From the NCBI GenBank assembly GCA_029565685.1, contig JAKQNR010000022.1, positions 1 to 64,000 on the forward strand: 64,000 bases of DNA. Direction: 5' to 3'. This stretch comes from a bacterium (lineage in GTDB: Bacteria > Zhuqueibacterota > Zhuqueibacteria > Residuimicrobiales > Residuimicrobiaceae). Position numbers and translations under genes: made by a program. Position 1 is the first letter of the stretch; the number at the start of each line of letters is the position of its first letter. Below, in pieces: positions 61,740-64,000 of the stretch. Under the pieces are notes generated by a model. It was not told the origin of the DNA and did no database searches. It was given only the letters and a program-made list of their open reading frames with translations.

Positions 61740-62483
61740 TTGTTGATCCTTGAAAATAAAACTGCTATTGTAACAGGGGGCGGTCGAGGAATCGGGCGCG
61801 CGTGCAGTCTGAAACTGGCGCAGGCCGGCGCCCGACTGGTGGTTGCGGATATGGATTCGCAAAGCGCGGAGGAGACGGCCGGTGAAATTCGTCGGTTGAA
61901 CCGGCAGGCCGTCGCTCTGTCTATCGACGTCAGCAAACAGGAGGATGCGGATCGACTGGCGGCTGAAACTCTTCAGCATTTTGCCCGCATCGACATTTTG
62001 GTGAACAACGCAGGCATCGCGCGGGACAATCTGCTGCTGCGCATGGATGAGAAAGAGTGGAGCGCGGTCCTCACGGTCAATCTGACCGGCGTCTATCACT
62101 GCATGAAGGCAGTGACTCGGCCCATGCTCAAGCAGCGCAGTGGGAAAATCATCAACATGGCCTCGGTGGTCGGACTGATGGGAAATGCCGGTCAGGCCAA
62201 CTATGCAGCTTCGAAAGCCGGCGTAATCGGCCTGACTAAATCGGCGGCCAAAGAACTCGGCTCGCGCAACATCCAAGTCAACGCCGTAGCGCCGGGCTAC
62301 ATTGACACCGAGATGACCCGGAATCTGCCCCAGGCCGCTCGGGACGCTTTTTTAAAATTGATTCCGCTTGAGCGCGCCGGCACGCCGGATGAAGTGGCCG
62401 ACATCGTGTTATTTCTTGCCAGTCCGTCCTCCGATTACATCACCGGTCAGGTGATACAGGTGGACGGCGGCATGGTCATGTAA
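61740..62483 (+). CDS. fabG: 3-oxoacyl-ACP reductase
   Basis: NADPH-dependent reduction of the beta-ketoacyl intermediate. 247 residues. TTG at 61740 is used, since AGGAG lies 9 bp upstream; the frame is open further back, but that part overlaps fabD. Rossmann motif [11 protein letters not shown] at 11-21, NNAGI at 89-93, and catalytic S142, Y155 and K159 (YAASK) are present. Classical SDR. Confidence 0.96.
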   Translation: MLILENKTAIVTGGGRGIGRACSLKLAQAGARLVVADMDSQSAEETAGEIRRLNRQAVALSIDVSKQEDADRLAAETLQHFARIDILVNNAGIARDNLLLRMDEKEWSAVLTVNLTGVYHCMKAVTRPMLKQRSGKIINMASVVGLMGNAGQANYAASKAGVIGLTKSAAKELGSRNIQVNAVAPGYIDTEMTRNLPQAARDAFLKLIPLERAGTPDEVADIVLFLASPSSDYITGQVIQVDGGMVM

Positions 62484-62535
62484 AACAGAATGCAATCATT
62501 TTAACCAGCCTAAATTAAACGAGGAGGTTACTCAC

Positions 62536-62775
62536 ATGGCTCTTGAAGAACGGGTAAAAAAGATCATCGTCGATCAATTGGGCGTCGATGAAAAAGAGGT
62601 CACACCGGAAGCATCCTTTATCGATGATCTGGGCGCTGATTCTTTGGATACGGTCGAACTGGTGATGGCGTTTGAGGAAGAGTTCGGCATCGAAATCCCT
62701 GACAGCGAAGCGGAAAAAATGGCTTCCGTCGGTGATGCGCTCAAATACTTGAAAGAAAAGTTGGGCGACAATTAG
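62536..62775 (+). CDS. acpP: Acyl carrier protein
   Basis: A 79-residue acidic helical protein that carries the growing chain on a phosphopantetheine arm attached at S36 in [19 protein letters not shown] site stands 11 bp before the ATG. Fifty-two bp separate it from fabG. Confidence 0.98.
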   Translation: MALEERVKKIIVDQLGVDEKEVTPEASFIDDLGADSLDTVELVMAFEEEFGIEIPDSEAEKMASVGDALKYLKEKLGDN

Positions 62776-62796
62776 CATTCATTGGTAAACAGACAG

Positions 62797-62833
62797 GGGC
62801 TTTGGCAAAAGGCGACTTTACCAAAGCCCTTTT
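62797..62833 (+). terminator. Hairpin between acpP and fabF
   Basis: GGGCTTTGG pairs with CCAAAGCCC around a 15-base loop and is followed by TTTT. It lies 22 bp after the acpP stop. Because fabF follows in the same direction, it is likely a partial terminator that raises acpP mRNA relative to fabF. Confidence 0.6.
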
Positions 62834-62884
62834 GTCGTAACACAGCGGCCGAACGCCGTGTTCATGATACCAACGAGGAAGGGT

Positions 62885-64000
62885 ATGGAACCCAAACGCG
62901 TCGTGGTGACAGGCATGGGGATCGTCAGTTCATTGGGACTGACCGTAGAGGACTTTTGGACCAACCTGAGGGCTGGAAAAAACGGCATCTCGGCGATCAC
63001 GCAGTTCGATGCCTCCGGTTACGCCACCCGGTTCGCCGGTGAAATTCGTGATTTGGACGTCGAACGGTTTCTGGATCGCAAGGACGCCCGCCGTATGGAC
63101 CGATTCACTCAATTGGCCATGATCGCTGCACAGGGCGCGGTGAACCATTCGGGCATTCGCTGGGACCAGGTGGACCGTGAGCAATACGGCGTGGTGGTCG
63201 GTTCCGGCATCGGCGGCATGCAGGTGTTTGAAAAAGAATGCCGCGTTCTGTATGAAAAAGGACCGGACCGCATCAGTCCTTTTTTTATCCCCATGTTGAT
63301 TCCGGACATTGCCGCCGGCCGCATCTCCATTGCGTACGGGCTCAAAGGCGTCAACTATGCAACGGTTTCCGCCTGCGCCACTTCCGCCCATGCGCTGGCC
63401 ATTGCCTGGAACCACATTCGTTTCGGCGATGCCCTGGGCATTATCGCCGGCGGCGGTGAAGCGCCGATCACGCCCATCGGCGTGGCGGCCTTTAACGCCC
63501 TGCGCGCCCTGTCCACGCGCAACGACGATCCGGAACATGCCAGCCGGCCTTTTGATCTGCACCGCGACGGCTTTGTGATGGCGGAAGGCAGCGGCATGCT
63601 GCTCCTGGAAGAACTGGAACACGCGCGCCGGCGCGGCGCTAAAATTCACGCCGAAATCGTGGGCGCCGGCATGACCGCGGACGCCTTTCACATCACAGCG
63701 CCGGACAACGACGGCGACGGCGCCAGCCGTTCCATGCGGATCGCCTTGCGCCATGCCGGCGTTCAGCCGGAACAGGTCGAGTACATCAACGCTCATGGCA
63801 CTTCTACGCCGCTGAACGACAAGACCGAAACCCTGGCTATCAAAAAAGTGTTCGGCGACCATGCTTATCATCTGGCGGTCAGCTCCACCAAGTCCATGCT
63901 GGGTCACCTGCTCGGAGCTTCCGGCGCGGTGGAAGCCATCGCCACCGTGCTGTGCATCCAACAGGCAACCGCCCATCCCACTATCAATTATCAGACACCG
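62885..64000 (+). CDS. fabF: 3-oxoacyl-ACP synthase II, partial (cut by window edge)
   Basis: Elongation condensing enzyme; 372 codons seen of a usual 410-415, with the 3' end outside the window. Catalytic C164 (VSACATSAH), H304 (NAHGTSTPLND) and H341 (MLGHLLGASG) are all visible. MEPKRVVVTGMGIVSSLG start with a purine-rich GAGGAAGGG upstream. Expected to be the last or near-last gene of the fab operon. Confidence 0.97.
   Translation, partial: MEPKRVVVTGMGIVSSLGLTVEDFWTNLRAGKNGISAITQFDASGYATRFAGEIRDLDVERFLDRKDARRMDRFTQLAMIAAQGAVNHSGIRWDQVDREQYGVVVGSGIGGMQVFEKECRVLYEKGPDRISPFFIPMLIPDIAAGRISIAYGLKGVNYATVSACATSAHALAIAWNHIRFGDALGIIAGGGEAPITPIGVAAFNALRALSTRNDDPEHASRPFDLHRDGFVMAEGSGMLLLEELEHARRRGAKIHAEIVGAGMTADAFHITAPDNDGDGASRSMRIALRHAGVQPEQVEYINAHGTSTPLNDKTETLAIKKVFGDHAYHLAVSSTKSMLGHLLGASGAVEAIATVLCIQQATAHPTINYQTP

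Noticed and set aside
62930-63976. 348-codon minus-strand frame
   Set aside because: Antisense to fabF, whose catalytic motifs are unmistakable.

Overview
The window looks like a bacterium of the Fibrobacteres-Chlorobi-Bacteroidetes (FCB) side of the tree, probably an uncultivated KSB1- or Calditrichaeota-like lineage. The evidence is a secreted beta-propeller protein ending in an 'NYPNPFN' type IX secretion (T9SS) sorting domain, a PorX-type regulator, many large secreted glycoside hydrolases, and bacterial fatty-acid, tRNA and cell-wall genes. The lineage is inferred from family content, not from a marker tree.

Layout. 1-244 is a tandem array of 40-41 bp hairpin units. 270-6912 (minus) is a sugar-catabolism block: FGGY kinase, fucose/arabinose-isomerase-like protein, T9SS cargo protein, small secreted protein and a DapA/NAL-type aldolase. 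7229-10270 is AT-rich and accessory, with orphan secreted proteins and two identical 32-bp repeats exactly 1500 bp apart. 10271-16326 (minus) holds tRNA-Pro, rdgB, a zinc-ribbon protein, an ECF sigma/anti-sigma/HtrA-like operon, holA, a glutamine-amidotransferase-like hydrolase and a small outer-membrane barrel. 16445-26882 (minus) is one long housekeeping gene string read from porX: tsaE, tsaB, rimI, accD, surE, guaA, glmS, an LpoA-like binding protein and a coiled-coil protein. 27106-31339 holds a lipoprotein protease, a VUT-like membrane protein and a GH95-like enzyme.

31571-31734 carries tRNA-His and tRNA-Glu with a promoter and terminator. 32670-34542 has a pentapeptide-repeat protein and a MinD/FlhG-like ATPase. 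34812-51689 is a polysaccharide-degradation region (GH38, GH78, DUF5107-TPR, GH97, GH116) interrupted by a polyferredoxin membrane protein, a GDPD phosphodiesterase and a dehydrogenase. 51868-57148 (plus) contains a dus gene and an operon of a cyclic-2,3-diphosphoglycerate-synthetase-like GTPase with four subunits of a 2-oxoacid:ferredoxin oxidoreductase. 57216-64000 (plus) is ndk followed by yceD-rpmF-plsX-fabH-fabD-fabG-acpP-fabF, with fabF cut by the window edge.

How the parts fit. The hydrolases would release mannose, rhamnose, fucose and glucose from complex glycans outside the cytoplasm; the isomerase/kinase/aldolase block would catabolise released sugars; PorX would control the secretion route used by at least one cargo protein. 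The most unusual object is the HtrA-like protein of the ECF sigma operon: its protease fold and PDZ domain are recognisable but all three catalytic positions are replaced, so it is probably a non-proteolytic sensor or adaptor tied to the sigma/anti-sigma pair.
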